This document shows, piece by piece, positions 18,541 to 27,766 of a stretch of DNA of 64,000 nt. The notes beneath the pieces were generated by a model. It saw nothing but the letters and a program-made list of their open reading frames with translations. It was not told the origin of the DNA and ran no database searches. Numbering within the stretch: position 1 is the stretch's first letter; every line of letters starts with the position of its first letter. Made by a program: the position numbers and the translations under genes. This DNA is from JAPKZH01 sp963715635 (GTDB lineage Bacteria; Acidobacteriota; Aminicenantia; Aminicenantales; UBA4085), in the NCBI GenBank assembly GCA_963715635.1, contig OY970261.1:2852001-2916000 (forward strand), given 5' to 3'.

Positions 18541-20019
18541 CTAGCCGATCTTCTTTGCGCACTTGCGGGCGGCGCCGATCGCGCTCGGCACCCCGCCGAT
18601 TTGGTTGGCCCAGCAGGAACTGATCAGCAGGTTTCTGACCGGCGTATCGATATGGATGCCAATGGCGTTTTTGTAGAATTTGTTCTTCGGGTTCCAGCTC
18701 CAGGCCGATGTAGCCCCGTCGGTGTTCCCCGTGTAGCGTTCGTACGTGAGCGGAGTCGCCAGGTCGGAGTATTCGATCCGACTCGCCAGGCCGGGAATCG
18801 CGGCAGAGGCCTTGGCGACCAAGGCCTGCTTTACCAACTCCTTGAGTTCCCGGTATTTCTGCCTATCCCCGCCCCCCCAGTTGTCCATCCAGCGATAGGG
18901 GGCGATGGCCTGGATCATGAGTCCGGACTTGCCCTCCGGCGCGAGGCTCGGGTCATGAAGCGAGGGGGAATACAGGCCAACCGAAACCCTCTGGAAAAAA
19001 TCTGGGTCATTCCTGCCCAGGCGAACATCGGCATCTGCTCGATCTTCGCGATAGCTGATATGGGGGACCTTCAGCCATTTCCTCAGTTCGGCCGGCGGCA
19101 TGTCCAGGCCCAGATAGACCGTGACGATCCCCTCCGAGACAGCTGTCTGGCCGATCTTTTTACGCAAGGGGTCAGGCAAAATAGATGGGTCGTCGAGCAT
19201 TTCCAGAAACGTCTTTTTATAGTCGGCGGCAGAAATAACCCAATCGGCCGGATGGAAGGCGCCCAGCAATTCGACGCCCACGGCGGCCCCGTTTCGAGTC
19301 ACGATCTTGTCAACGCGCGCGCCGAGCTTTAACTCCCCGCCCAGGCCGCGGAAGTTGTCCGCCAGCGCGTTCGCCCAGGACTGCATCCCCGTCTTGACCG
19401 TCCAGTAGTCGTCCAAAAAGGAAACGAGCGCCGGCCCGATGAAAGCGGCCGACATGTCCGGGTAGCCGAGATCCTTGAAGTACAGGAACAGCGCCGAATC
19501 ACGGCCGAAGGAGCGGGCCGCAAAATCCGTGATCGTTTCGCGGGAGTATTTCCGGTAAAGGGCGAAAAACCGCGTCAGATTGAACAGATAAGAGAGGTAG
19601 GCGGTCACACCGCGCGGCATCATGACGGCCATCATGACCCGGATCATTTTATCGGCTGGGCCAAAATAGCTGTCGAGTTTATCCTTTTCGCCGGGATAAG
19701 CATCATATGCCAGCCGCTTGAAATCCTCGTAGCTCGAGCAGACGCCGTTCATCTTTCCGGCCATGATGCCCATCGTCTGCCGCACGAATTCGACCTTGTC
19801 GTAAACGCCGATCTCTTTCATGACTTTGAAGACAAGGGCCGACGATTCGAATGATAGCGTGCCGCTTTCAAAATAGTAACCCTGGCGCCGGAAGCCGGCG
19901 GTGTAGCCGCCGGGAGTGCCCTGGGCTTCAAAGATGGTAACTTTGTGGCCCTTTCGGGCGAGAAGGTTGCCGGCGGTCAAGCCGCCCATCCCCGATCCGA
20001 TGATGATAATTTGTTTCAT
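18541..20019 (-). CDS. FAD-dependent oxidoreductase of the CrtI/CrtISO type
   Basis: Phytoene desaturase/carotenoid isomerase-like flavoprotein, 492 residues. The Rossmann motif GSGMGGLTAG is at residues 8-17, followed by IFEAQGTPGGYTAGFRRQG. Mid-protein FGRDSALFLYFKDLGYPDMS resembles the membrane-docking region of the family. The C-terminal FAD segment reads SCWANQIGGVPSAIGAARKC. There is no carotenoid biosynthesis gene nearby, so the substrate could be another polyprenoid or fatty acid. AGGAGG lies ahead of the ATG. Confidence 0.85.
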   Translation of the reverse strand: MKQIIIIGSGMGGLTAGNLLARKGHKVTIFEAQGTPGGYTAGFRRQGYYFESGTLSFESSALVFKVMKEIGVYDKVEFVRQTMGIMAGKMNGVCSSYEDFKRLAYDAYPGEKDKLDSYFGPADKMIRVMMAVMMPRGVTAYLSYLFNLTRFFALYRKYSRETITDFAARSFGRDSALFLYFKDLGYPDMSAAFIGPALVSFLDDYWTVKTGMQSWANALADNFRGLGGELKLGARVDKIVTRNGAAVGVELLGAFHPADWVISAADYKKTFLEMLDDPSILPDPLRKKIGQTAVSEGIVTVYLGLDMPPAELRKWLKVPHISYREDRADADVRLGRNDPDFFQRVSVGLYSPSLHDPSLAPEGKSGLMIQAIAPYRWMDNWGGGDRQKYRELKELVKQALVAKASAAIPGLASRIEYSDLATPLTYERYTGNTDGATSAWSWNPKNKFYKNAIGIHIDTPVRNLLISSCWANQIGGVPSAIGAARKCAKKIG

Positions 20020-20061
20020 CTTTCCTCCTACTTCCTATCGACGATAGTATTCGATTCGACG

Positions 20062-20890
20062 CTATCTGTAAACAACCAGATGAACTTTCCCGATCAGCCC
20101 TGAAGGGACCGGGCTACCGGGTGTTTTTTTTCTTCGGGCGAGGGGAAGCGGCTCCCGAACCGCGCCCGGAGCGCTCCCAGGTCCTGGTCAGGAAGCCCGA
20201 GAAAGCGGTTGAGCGGCAGATTGGCCACGATGATTTCGAGGACATTGACACCCGACCTCAAAGCCGTGGTCACCTCAGCTTCGAGCGGCAGATTGAAAAG
20301 AATGCCAAGAGCACGAAGTTCATCAGGGAGCGGCATCGGAAGGCGTCCACTCCGGACCGTATCCGTGACGTCGCGATCGCCCAGGAAGGCCGCGATGATC
20401 GTCTCGTTCGCGCCTAGCCGAACAAAATCTCCAGCAGCCGCGTCCTTCGCGCCGAGCACTTCACGGAGTCTGAGAGCCATGTCTCTTGGAGCGACTGCGG
20501 GTCCCCCGAAGGGCCATCCCGTCCCACCATTGACGGAGAGGCTCAGACCCAATTCTTCGGCCCGCCGGCCAGCGTAGCCGAATGTCCGCAGGAATTCCGG
20601 AGACCCGAAGCGCTGATTGATGATTCCGCCGCCGGGATTGTCCACCGCGACCGGATAAAGAAAATAGATCGTTACCCCTCCCAGACCCGCTTCTTTCGTG
20701 AGAGCGAGCTGCGGGGGACCTCGCGTTCCGTCCATGCAGGGCCGAAGACGCGCTAGTACATCCTCATCCGGGACTCGGACGGAACATTCCGAAATCCCGA
20801 GGCTAGATCATCGGCACTAGAAGCCGACGCATAGAAAGTCAGAGCTAGGCAGGTGATGGAAAAAATGACTAGAATAGTCCGCGATCGCAT
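20062..20890 (-). pseudogene. Decayed GH106-type alpha-L-rhamnosidase
   Basis: Remains of a secreted glycosidase, about 830 bp where intact GH106 genes exceed 2.5 kb. From the ATG at 20890 there is a signal peptide (VIFSITCLALTFYASA) and SGFRNVPSESRMRMY. A TAG follows where the family has Trp. After a frame change come LALTKEAGLGGVTIYFLYPV and the GH106 hallmark GGTGWPFGGP. The sequence then jumps to the family's C-terminus (SGVNVLEIIVANLPLNRFLG) and a second frameshift before SGLIGKVHLVVYR and stop. The middle, with the catalytic residues, is deleted. An uninterrupted frame at 20094-20735 is unlikely to be functional. Confidence 0.78.
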
Positions 20891-21017
20891 CGGATAATCT
20901 CGTGCGCGAGGAGAACGAACCTAATTCTAAGGCTGCGGCTCGTTCAAATCAACCCTCTGGTTATGAGGACGCAGCGCTGCCCAGGCTCAGAACAAAGACC
21001 GTTCACTAAAATCAGAA

Positions 21018-21626
21018 TCAATCGACTTTGAACTTGATCGACGCTGGCACCTTTAGGTTAGGCGCGGTCAAACGAAGCTCGAAGGTCTTGCCCTTGACGT
21101 TCGCGGCCGGCATCTTGAAATAAAGGATGTCGATGAACGCATCATTGCCCGAAAGATCGATCTTGTCATAGACGAGGCTCCGGGGCTTGGCCTCAGGCGT
21201 GAGCCGCGCGGTCACAGCGTGATACCCCGCGAAGATCGGACCCATGATATGAGGGATTCGGGCTTTCTCATGGTCAAAATTCAGGCGCTTGTAGTTCTGC
21301 TCGATTTCCTTGCCGGAAACGGCGCTATAGGTATTGCCCGCCTCGTCCACCAGAGTGAAGCCGTCCCGGGACAACGTTACTTTCGAGGATGAGGCATTGG
21401 CGATCCCGACCTCGATTGGAATATAGCCCTGTTTTTCATCCAGCTTCTGCATCAGGAAAGTGTTGACGACCAGGATGATCTGAGGCCCTCGATTGACGTA
21501 TGTCGTCGGGTCGAACTTGACGTCGAGCTTGACGACCTTAGTCTCCTGGGAATCCTGGGCCGCGGCTGAAGCGAGGAAAACGGCCAAAACGAAGAAAACC
21601 GTTAGAAACGATTTTACATTTTTCAT
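21018..21626 (-). CDS. Secreted protein of unknown function
   Basis: A 202-residue exported protein with a clear signal peptide (FLTVFFVLAVFLASAAAQ) and AAGGAG a few bases before the ATG. The mature part is beta-rich and looks immunoglobulin-like: IPIEVGIANASSSKVTLSRD followed by FTLVDEAGNTYS resembles the DUF4352-type pattern of a surface-exposed beta-sandwich. No catalytic motif is visible. It stands alone upstream of the GH106 relic and diverges from the racemase-like gene. Confidence 0.7.
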   Translation of the reverse strand: MKNVKSFLTVFFVLAVFLASAAAQDSQETKVVKLDVKFDPTTYVNRGPQIILVVNTFLMQKLDEKQGYIPIEVGIANASSSKVTLSRDGFTLVDEAGNTYSAVSGKEIEQNYKRLNFDHEKARIPHIMGPIFAGYHAVTARLTPEAKPRSLVYDKIDLSGNDAFIDILYFKMPAANVKGKTFELRLTAPNLKVPASIKFKVD

Positions 21627-21790
21627 GGCGAACTCCTTTCATTAATATTAGACAGCGGAATCATAATATCCTTTGTCCGATAGGAATAGTAGGAAACTTG
21701 CCAGAGAAAACGATCCCGTTCCGGCGAAAAGTCGAATATAATAAGACCAAGAGAGCGTTTGGCCAATTGTCCTGTAAGGAGATACCATCC

Positions 21791-22492
21791 GTGAAAACCA
21801 TCGGGCTCATCGGCGGCATGACCTGGGAATCATCGCTGGAGTACTACAGAATCATCAATGAAACCGTATGGCAGAAACTCGGCGGGTTTCATTCCGCTCA
21901 AAGTATTATGTATTCCGTTGATTTCGAACCCCTTGAGAAATGGCAGCATCAAGGAAAATGGGAGGATGCCGCCAAGCTGTTGGCGGATGCCGCCCGGAAA
22001 TTGGAAAAGGGAGGGGCGGATTTCCTGGTCATCTGCGCGAACACCATGCACAAATTGGTCCCCGGGGTCGAGCGACACATCAAGATCCCCATCCTGCACA
22101 TCGCCGATGTCACGGCTCAAACAATCAAAAAACAAAAGCTCCGGAAAGTGGGACTGCTGGGCACCCGCTTCACGATGGAGGAAGGCTTTTACAAAGACCG
22201 GCTGGTCCAAAAGCATGGACTCGAAGTCATCATTCCCGGGGATAAAGACCGGGAGCTCATCCATGGCGTCCTTTATGGCCATATCCGCACCGGGAATATC
22301 GACCAGGCGTCGAGAGATGTCTTCAAAAAGGCGATCGGCGATCTTACGGCCAAAGGCGCGGAAGGGATCATCCTGGGATGCACAGAAATTTTCCTATTCG
22401 TCAGACAAGAGGATTACAGGATTCCCCTGTTTGACACGACAAAGATTCACGCCCAGGCCGCGGTCGAATACGCTCTGGATGAGAATCCGTAA
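21791..22492 (+). CDS. Aspartate/glutamate racemase family protein
   Basis: Cofactor-independent racemase, 233 residues, interconverting L- and D-amino acids, most likely aspartate. Both catalytic cysteines are present: Cys82 in VICANTMH and Cys197 in ILGCTEI. I start it at the GTG (VKTIGLIGGMTWESS) because TAAGGAGA precedes it and the paralog at 54421-55116 begins at the same residue. The longer frame from 21698 adds 31 unlikely residues. It is monocistronic and convergent with the GH36 gene. The two paralogs are close but clearly diverged, so this is not a recent duplication. Confidence 0.88.
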   Translation: MKTIGLIGGMTWESSLEYYRIINETVWQKLGGFHSAQSIMYSVDFEPLEKWQHQGKWEDAAKLLADAARKLEKGGADFLVICANTMHKLVPGVERHIKIPILHIADVTAQTIKKQKLRKVGLLGTRFTMEEGFYKDRLVQKHGLEVIIPGDKDRELIHGVLYGHIRTGNIDQASRDVFKKAIGDLTAKGAEGIILGCTEIFLFVRQEDYRIPLFDTTKIHAQAAVEYALDENP

Positions 22493-22625
22493 TTTGATCG
22501 GCGTGAACGTTCATCCCAGAATTCCGCCATGACCGGCTCTTGCCCGCCCCCCGAGAAAAGACTATTGCTTTGAATTCCGCCTGGAAAATGAAAATCCTTA
22601 TCCTGGATGACTATATCGCGGGCGT

Positions 22626-24239
22626 TCATAGAAAGACAGCCGAGCGGCCGGGGACTTCGCGACCCTCCAAGGCTTTCGGGCCATCGGATAGATTGGCGGC
22701 CAGGCGGAACGTGCCGGCCGGCCCGCCCGCAGATTCTATGAGATAGGGGCAGTCTCCCATAAGCCCTTTGACATGGACATTCCCCCCTTTGAGGCCGATG
22801 GCTTTATTGAGCAGTTGCTTCCCCCAGTCATCAACCAGTTCGAGATCATCGCTTTCAATGATCATATTATCCAGGGAGCCGACCACAAGAGCATAGAGCT
22901 CCTTTTCATTGGCGGTGAGCTCAATATCTTTGCTCCTAAGCAGAAGACAGTCTGGATCATTGAGCCACCATCGTTTATGCATAAAATACCGCATGATTGA
23001 ATTTTTCAGGGCATAGAGGGCATTCACGCCTTGGAACGGAGCCAGCTTGGAATTCCAGTACGGCGCGGTGTCCTCCCCTATCCGCATCCCATTGACAAGG
23101 CCGATCGACGGCAGAAGCGGCGCTCCGCAGCCGAGGAGGAAGCCGCCCCGGACAGCCTGCCGGACCACCTCGAGCCCTTCCCGATAAGCCTGGATGGGTG
23201 TCACGTTTCTCGCCCGGCCCCCATCCATGGCGGCCGAAAATATGAAGTCGATCTTGAAATAATCGAACCCCATTTTTTTGAGCCCAGAAAACATCTCGTA
23301 AAGCCATGTCTTCACCTCGGGATGGGATGTGTCCAGGGCATAAATTTTCTTTTTCCAGCCGTTATAGCATTCCTTGGGCCGTCCTCCCTCAGAGACCATC
23401 CAGTCTTTATGGCGGTTGAAAAGCTCCGATGTTTCCGAGGCGCTGAAAGGCGCGGTCCAAAGACCCGGAGTAAATCCGTGATCGCGGATGAGGCCGGCCA
23501 AGTCGGGCAAAGAGGAGAATCCCTCCTTGACCTGGGTCCAGTCGCCGACGTCCTTTTCGAAACCGTCGTCGATCTGAAAAACCTCAAAAGGAAACCCGCC
23601 GCGGGCAATCTTGAGGTTTTTCTCGACGTCCTTCCAGCCCAGGTTCGCGAAATAATGATACCAGCTTGACCATCCGACCGGGTTCCAGCCCGGCACGCTC
23701 GCCCGGTTTTCAGCGGCCGCCAAATCCGCATAGGTCTCCAGGAGCGTCTCCACTGAATTCCCCTGAAGAATGACTAAGGGATCGAGCGGGACCGGCTCGC
23801 TAAAGAGAGTATCGAAATATTCCAGGCAACCCACCAACTGATCGTTTTCGATGATAAAAAAGGGATGCGCCACTTTCGAGGTCAAAAAGCCGGCCACGGC
23901 GCCTTCCCAAGCCAGGAAATAATCGCTGACAAGGTGCGAGAGAATCGTGTCCGGAATAGGAGTGAAGACATAGCGGCTCTGTGTGGCCATTCTCTCTTCG
24001 AGGCCTTCCTGCTTTTCGCCCGAGGCCATCTTTTGCATCGGCCCCCAAGACTGCCAGTTGTTCAGCAGAAATTCCTTGGGCGCGGGGCATCGGAAGATTT
24101 CCAATCTTCCCGCCCGTCCCTTAATCGAGCCCGTGATCTTGTATCCATTTGTAATTTTTTCAATGGCGCCGATAATTCTAATGCGCCCGTCGTTATAATC
24201 CAGCGGCCGCCGGGCCAGAGGCTTGCCAAAGATTTTCAT
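22626..24239 (-). CDS. GH36-like alpha-galactosidase
   Basis: Cytoplasmic glycoside hydrolase of clan GH-D, 537 residues, with no signal peptide. It shows the alpha-galactosidase pattern: GWNPVGWSSWYHYF near 184-197, FQIDDGFEKDVGDW, the nucleophile Asp331 in FDYFKIDFIF and the acid/base Asp390 in MRIGEDTAPYW. At 537 residues it is shorter than typical 700-residue GH36 enzymes, mainly in the N-terminal sandwich. The stop of this gene and the start of the GNAT gene upstream are only about 20 bp from their neighbours, so the pair is probably co-transcribed (GNAT first). Confidence 0.88.
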   Translation of the reverse strand: MKIFGKPLARRPLDYNDGRIRIIGAIEKITNGYKITGSIKGRAGRLEIFRCPAPKEFLLNNWQSWGPMQKMASGEKQEGLEERMATQSRYVFTPIPDTILSHLVSDYFLAWEGAVAGFLTSKVAHPFFIIENDQLVGCLEYFDTLFSEPVPLDPLVILQGNSVETLLETYADLAAAENRASVPGWNPVGWSSWYHYFANLGWKDVEKNLKIARGGFPFEVFQIDDGFEKDVGDWTQVKEGFSSLPDLAGLIRDHGFTPGLWTAPFSASETSELFNRHKDWMVSEGGRPKECYNGWKKKIYALDTSHPEVKTWLYEMFSGLKKMGFDYFKIDFIFSAAMDGGRARNVTPIQAYREGLEVVRQAVRGGFLLGCGAPLLPSIGLVNGMRIGEDTAPYWNSKLAPFQGVNALYALKNSIMRYFMHKRWWLNDPDCLLLRSKDIELTANEKELYALVVGSLDNMIIESDDLELVDDWGKQLLNKAIGLKGGNVHVKGLMGDCPYLIESAGGPAGTFRLAANLSDGPKALEGREVPGRSAVFL

Positions 24240-24260
24240 GGCATTGTTCTTTACAGGTCT

Positions 24261-25046
24261 TTATTTCTTGAGTTTTTTGGCACGCTGGGCGATCTTCTTT
24301 TTGATTTTATCATAGGAAGGCGGAGGTCCGGTCCTCACCGGCTTCCCGTCAATGAACACCGCGTCCGCAATTCCCCAATTCAAAAACGTCGGCCGGTCGA
24401 TCGTCCGAATGTCCTGGAACTCCACTTTATCCCCGAATTCTCGGGCAGCCCGCTTCGCCCGTTCAAACGTCATGTTCATGGCGGGACACCAGCCGTTGAG
24501 AAAAGCCGTGACGGCGACTTTTCCCTCTTTCTTTTGCGGCCGCTTTTTCTCGCGGATCCATTTCGGCGGAAGGGCGTCGTCCGCAAAAGGTTTCCACAGC
24601 AGCACCTGCATTCCAACCTTGTCGACCTTGGCATACCCCTGCTTTCGAAACCAGGAGGCCTTCATGAAAAACGGAAGCGAGACGCCCCAGACAGCCAAGC
24701 CCTTGGCGCCCACCGACCTGGCGTCCTCTTCGGCCGCCCGGAGCAGGGCTTTTCCGATTCCTTTCTTCTGATGGTTCCCGACGCCTTGTTTGTGGCCGTG
24801 GACCCAGATGCAGTGGACAAAATAAGCATCTTGTCCTTCGGCAAACGAGTGCTCGATAGGGACGTATTGAATCATGCCGCAGGCTTTTCCACCATCAACG
24901 GCCAGCTTGACGCGAAGTCCTTTGTCTTTCATGCGCTGGAACCAGGCCTCTTTGTGATTTCCGCCCTCCTTGATCTCTTCAGACCAATCTTCAAGGCATA
25001 CCAAATACGTGTCTCGATACTTTTCGTTGAGGTCGATGATTTCCAT
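24261..25046 (-). CDS. GNAT acetyltransferase with thioredoxin-like C-terminal domain
   Basis: Two-domain protein of 261 residues. Residues 1-155 are a GNAT acetyltransferase with the acetyl-CoA loop QKKGIGKALL (93-102). Residues 175-245 look like a YoaP-type domain with a thioredoxin-related fold: VTAFLNGWCPAMNM holds a single reactive-looking Cys187, followed by VEFQDIRTIDRP and DAVFIDGKPVRTGPPP. GGAGGGCGC precedes the start. The acceptor is unknown. It probably forms an operon with the GH36 gene downstream. Confidence 0.8.
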   Translation of the reverse strand: MEIIDLNEKYRDTYLVCLEDWSEEIKEGGNHKEAWFQRMKDKGLRVKLAVDGGKACGMIQYVPIEHSFAEGQDAYFVHCIWVHGHKQGVGNHQKKGIGKALLRAAEEDARSVGAKGLAVWGVSLPFFMKASWFRKQGYAKVDKVGMQVLLWKPFADDALPPKWIREKKRPQKKEGKVAVTAFLNGWCPAMNMTFERAKRAAREFGDKVEFQDIRTIDRPTFLNWGIADAVFIDGKPVRTGPPPSYDKIKKKIAQRAKKLKK

Positions 25047-25221
25047 ACGCGCCCTCCTTTGTCCTCAGCATGCCACAAAACGAATACTTCTTTGGAAGGA
25101 ATCTTACAATAAATGGCTCGCGGAGTCGATTCCCATTTATTTGATCATGGGTGCGAAGAGCCGGACAACTGGCAATCCCGACCTATTGTCTCCGCTTGCA
25201 TACCGAACTGCATGTTTTGGT

Positions 25222-25250
25222 TTGACCTTCATTTTTTGCTCTGGTATAAA
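25222..25250 (+). promoter_or_regulatory. Predicted sigma-70 promoter for the GH-D-like lipoprotein gene
   Basis: TTGACC at 25222-25227, then 17 bp, then TATAAA at 25245-25250, ending 43 bp before the lipoprotein start. Both hexamers match five of six consensus bases. No operator-like dyad is evident. The rest of the 247-bp gap shows nothing I can name. Confidence 0.6.
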
Positions 25251-25293
25251 TCGAAGGGGTCATGAATAAATACCGCTTTTCAAAGAGGTTCTG

Positions 25294-27453
25294 ATGAGAA
25301 AATATTTTGCGGCCATTTTCCTCTGTCTTCTCTTTCTATCCTTTGCATGTAAGACTCCTCAAGAAGAAGCCAAGCCGGATTGGCTCCTTAAACCGGAAGC
25401 GTTTAAAGCCAAAATCGAGGAAACAAGCCAAGGCAAATCCGTAATTCTGGACAACGGGCTTGTTCGCCGCATCCTCCGCCTTGTCCCCGACTGCGCGACT
25501 ATTGATTATCAAAACCTGATGACCGGAGAAGCCGTCATCCGCGCCGCGCGGCCTGAAGCCATTCTGGTCATCGATGGAAAAAAAATCAAAGTGGGCGGCT
25601 TGAAAGGCCAGCCCGACCAGGCCTACATCCTTCCTCATTGGCTCGATTCGCTCACGGCCGATCCGGATGCCTTTCATTACTCGGGATACGAAAAAGGCAA
25701 AACACTGCCGCGCTTTCCTTATCCGCGCAAACGATGGGCCGAGGACCGGCCGTGGCCGCCGCCGGGGAAATCCCTGACTCTGCATTTCAAACATGCATCG
25801 TCGGACCTCCAGGGAATCGCGGTCGACGTCCATTATGAGATCTATGACGGCCTTCCCCTAATCGACAAGTGGCTGACGATTTCCAACGCCGGCCCAAAAG
25901 CCGTCGTCTTGAATTCCTTCATCAGCGAGAACCTGGCTGTGGTCGAGCCGGAAGTCTCCGTGGGAACTGTGGACGTGTGGGACCGGCCCAACATGCAAAT
26001 CGAAAGCGACTATGCCTTTAACGGAATGACGCCGAAATCCGCCAACCGGACGGCCTATTGGGTTGAAGACCCTTCCTTCACCTCCCAGGTGAACTATGAT
26101 CTGAAGACGCCGTGCGTCCTCGAGAGCCGCCTGCCGCTCGGCCCCGAAGAAACGATCGAACCCGGCCGCACCTTTGAGACATTCCGCACCTTCGAGCTGA
26201 TCTATGATTCGACGGACCGCGAGCGAAAAGGCCTGGCCTTGCGCAGAATGTATCGGACGATTGCGCCTTGGGTGACGGAAAACCCGATCTTCCTCCATCT
26301 CAAATCCACCGAGCCGCAGGTTGTCAAACAGACCGTGGACCAGTCCGCCGCAGTGGGATTCGAGATGATCATCCTCAGCTTCGGCAGCGGCCTCAATATG
26401 GAGAGCGCGGATGAGGCTTACATCCAAAAGATGAAAGAGCTGGCCAACTATGCCCACTCCAAGGGCATCGAGCTGGGCGGCTATTCACTCCTGGCCAGCC
26501 GCCGCATCAGCGAAAAGGACGACGTCATCAACCCAAAAACCGGTAAAACCGGCGGTGCTATTTTTGGCAACTCTCCTTGCCTGGGCAGTCCATGGGGCAA
26601 AGATTATTTCGCCCGGATTACGAACTTCCTCGAAAAAACAGGGTTCAACATTCTCGAGCACGACGGCTCCTATCCGGGCGATCTCTGCGCGTCAATCAAG
26701 CATCCGGGGCACACGGGCTTGAACGATTCGCAATGGAAACAGTGGAAAATCATCGCCGATTTTTATCAATGGTGCCGAAACCGCAAGATTTATTTGAACG
26801 TCCCAGACTGGTATTTTCTGGCCGGGTCGAACAAGACCGGCATCGGCTACCGGGAAGTGAACTGGTCGCTGCCGCGCGATAGGCAGATCGTGCTGGGCCG
26901 GCAGAACCTGTATGATGGGACCTGGGAGAAGACACCGTCGATGGGCTGGACATTTGTTCCGCTAGTCGAATACCAGGGAGGGGGCGCCGCCGCCACGCTC
27001 GAGCCCCTATCCGAACATCTCGATTCCTACGAAGCTCATCTCGTCCAGAATTTCGGCTATGGCGTCCAGGCCTGTTACCGGGGAACGCGCCTCTATGATA
27101 CCGAGCAGACGAAAGCGCTCGTCAAAAAATGGGCGGATTGGTACAAAAAATACCGCGCCATATTGAACTCGGATGTCGTCCACTTGCGCCGGCCGGACGG
27201 CCGCGACCTGGATGCCGTTCTGCACGTCAACTCGAGGCTCGAAGAAAAAGGGTTTGCGCTCGTCTTCAACCCGACCGATCGCCTTATTGAAAAAATATTG
27301 ATTCTGCCGCTCTATTATACGGGATTGACCGACGGGGCGAAGATCCGCGAGCAAGAAGGAGAAGCAAAAATTTATCGCCTAGATCGCAAGTACGAAGTCC
27401 AACTTTCGGCCAAGGTCGCGCCGAACAGCTTCACTTGGTTTGTCATCGAATAG
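25294..27453 (+). CDS. Clan GH-D-like glycosidase lipoprotein
   Basis: Surface or periplasmic lipoprotein of 719 residues. The lipobox is LSFAC, with Cys19 as the lipidated residue. Residues 40-320 form a beta-sandwich domain as in alpha-galactosidases (VDVHYEIYDGLPLIDKWLTI, GRTFETFRTFELIYDS). A TIM-barrel-like part follows (YAHSKGIELGGYSLLASRRI; FNILEHDGSYPGDLCASIKH as the likely nucleophile strand with Asp; NVPDWYFLAGSNKTGIGYRE). A C-terminal sandwich begins near VVHLRRPDGRDLDAV. Family placement is by overall pattern, so substrate and catalytic residues are uncertain. It starts after AAAGAGG. Confidence 0.75.
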   Translation: MRKYFAAIFLCLLFLSFACKTPQEEAKPDWLLKPEAFKAKIEETSQGKSVILDNGLVRRILRLVPDCATIDYQNLMTGEAVIRAARPEAILVIDGKKIKVGGLKGQPDQAYILPHWLDSLTADPDAFHYSGYEKGKTLPRFPYPRKRWAEDRPWPPPGKSLTLHFKHASSDLQGIAVDVHYEIYDGLPLIDKWLTISNAGPKAVVLNSFISENLAVVEPEVSVGTVDVWDRPNMQIESDYAFNGMTPKSANRTAYWVEDPSFTSQVNYDLKTPCVLESRLPLGPEETIEPGRTFETFRTFELIYDSTDRERKGLALRRMYRTIAPWVTENPIFLHLKSTEPQVVKQTVDQSAAVGFEMIILSFGSGLNMESADEAYIQKMKELANYAHSKGIELGGYSLLASRRISEKDDVINPKTGKTGGAIFGNSPCLGSPWGKDYFARITNFLEKTGFNILEHDGSYPGDLCASIKHPGHTGLNDSQWKQWKIIADFYQWCRNRKIYLNVPDWYFLAGSNKTGIGYREVNWSLPRDRQIVLGRQNLYDGTWEKTPSMGWTFVPLVEYQGGGAAATLEPLSEHLDSYEAHLVQNFGYGVQACYRGTRLYDTEQTKALVKKWADWYKKYRAILNSDVVHLRRPDGRDLDAVLHVNSRLEEKGFALVFNPTDRLIEKILILPLYYTGLTDGAKIREQEGEAKIYRLDRKYEVQLSAKVAPNSFTWFVIE

Positions 27454-27469
27454 CCCGAAAGGACAATCC

Positions 27470-27748
27470 ATGACTAACATTCCTCGAAAATCGTCTTTAA
27501 GGGAACTGCAGGCCATCCCGGGCGTGGGCAAGAAAACCGCTGAAGACTTTTGGCAGATGGGAATCCACTCCGCCCGGGACCTCAAGGGCAAAAGCCCGGA
27601 AAGGCTCTACAAAAAGCTGAGCGAAAAAAAACAAGCGCCCGTGGATAGATGCATGCTCTATATCCTCCGCTGCGCCGTGTATTATGCCTCTACGAAACGC
27701 CATGACCCAGCGCTTTTGAAGTGGTGGAGCTGGAAGGATCGCAAATAG
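27470..27748 (+). CDS. Helix-hairpin-helix protein of the Cdd1 family
   Basis: Small protein of 92 residues with a helix-hairpin-helix at its N-terminus (LQAIPGVGKKTAEDFWQMGI) and the Cdd1 ('pathogenicity locus') tail: RCMLYILRCAVYYAS and LKWWSWKDRK. Helix-hairpin-helix motifs usually bind DNA backbone non-specifically, but the cellular role of this family is not established. GAAAGGA precedes the ATG, 16 bases after the upstream gene's stop, so it is probably co-transcribed with the lipoprotein gene. A longer frame starts inside that gene. Confidence 0.85.
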   Translation: MTNIPRKSSLRELQAIPGVGKKTAEDFWQMGIHSARDLKGKSPERLYKKLSEKKQAPVDRCMLYILRCAVYYASTKRHDPALLKWWSWKDRK

Positions 27749-27766
27749 GCCGGCCGGGCCCTGGGT

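Noticed and set aside
22588..22629. Short plus-strand reading MKILILDDYIAGVH, like the start of a D-2-hydroxyacid dehydrogenase
   Set aside because: Only about 13 residues match and it runs into the GH36 gene end; could be chance or a tiny relic.
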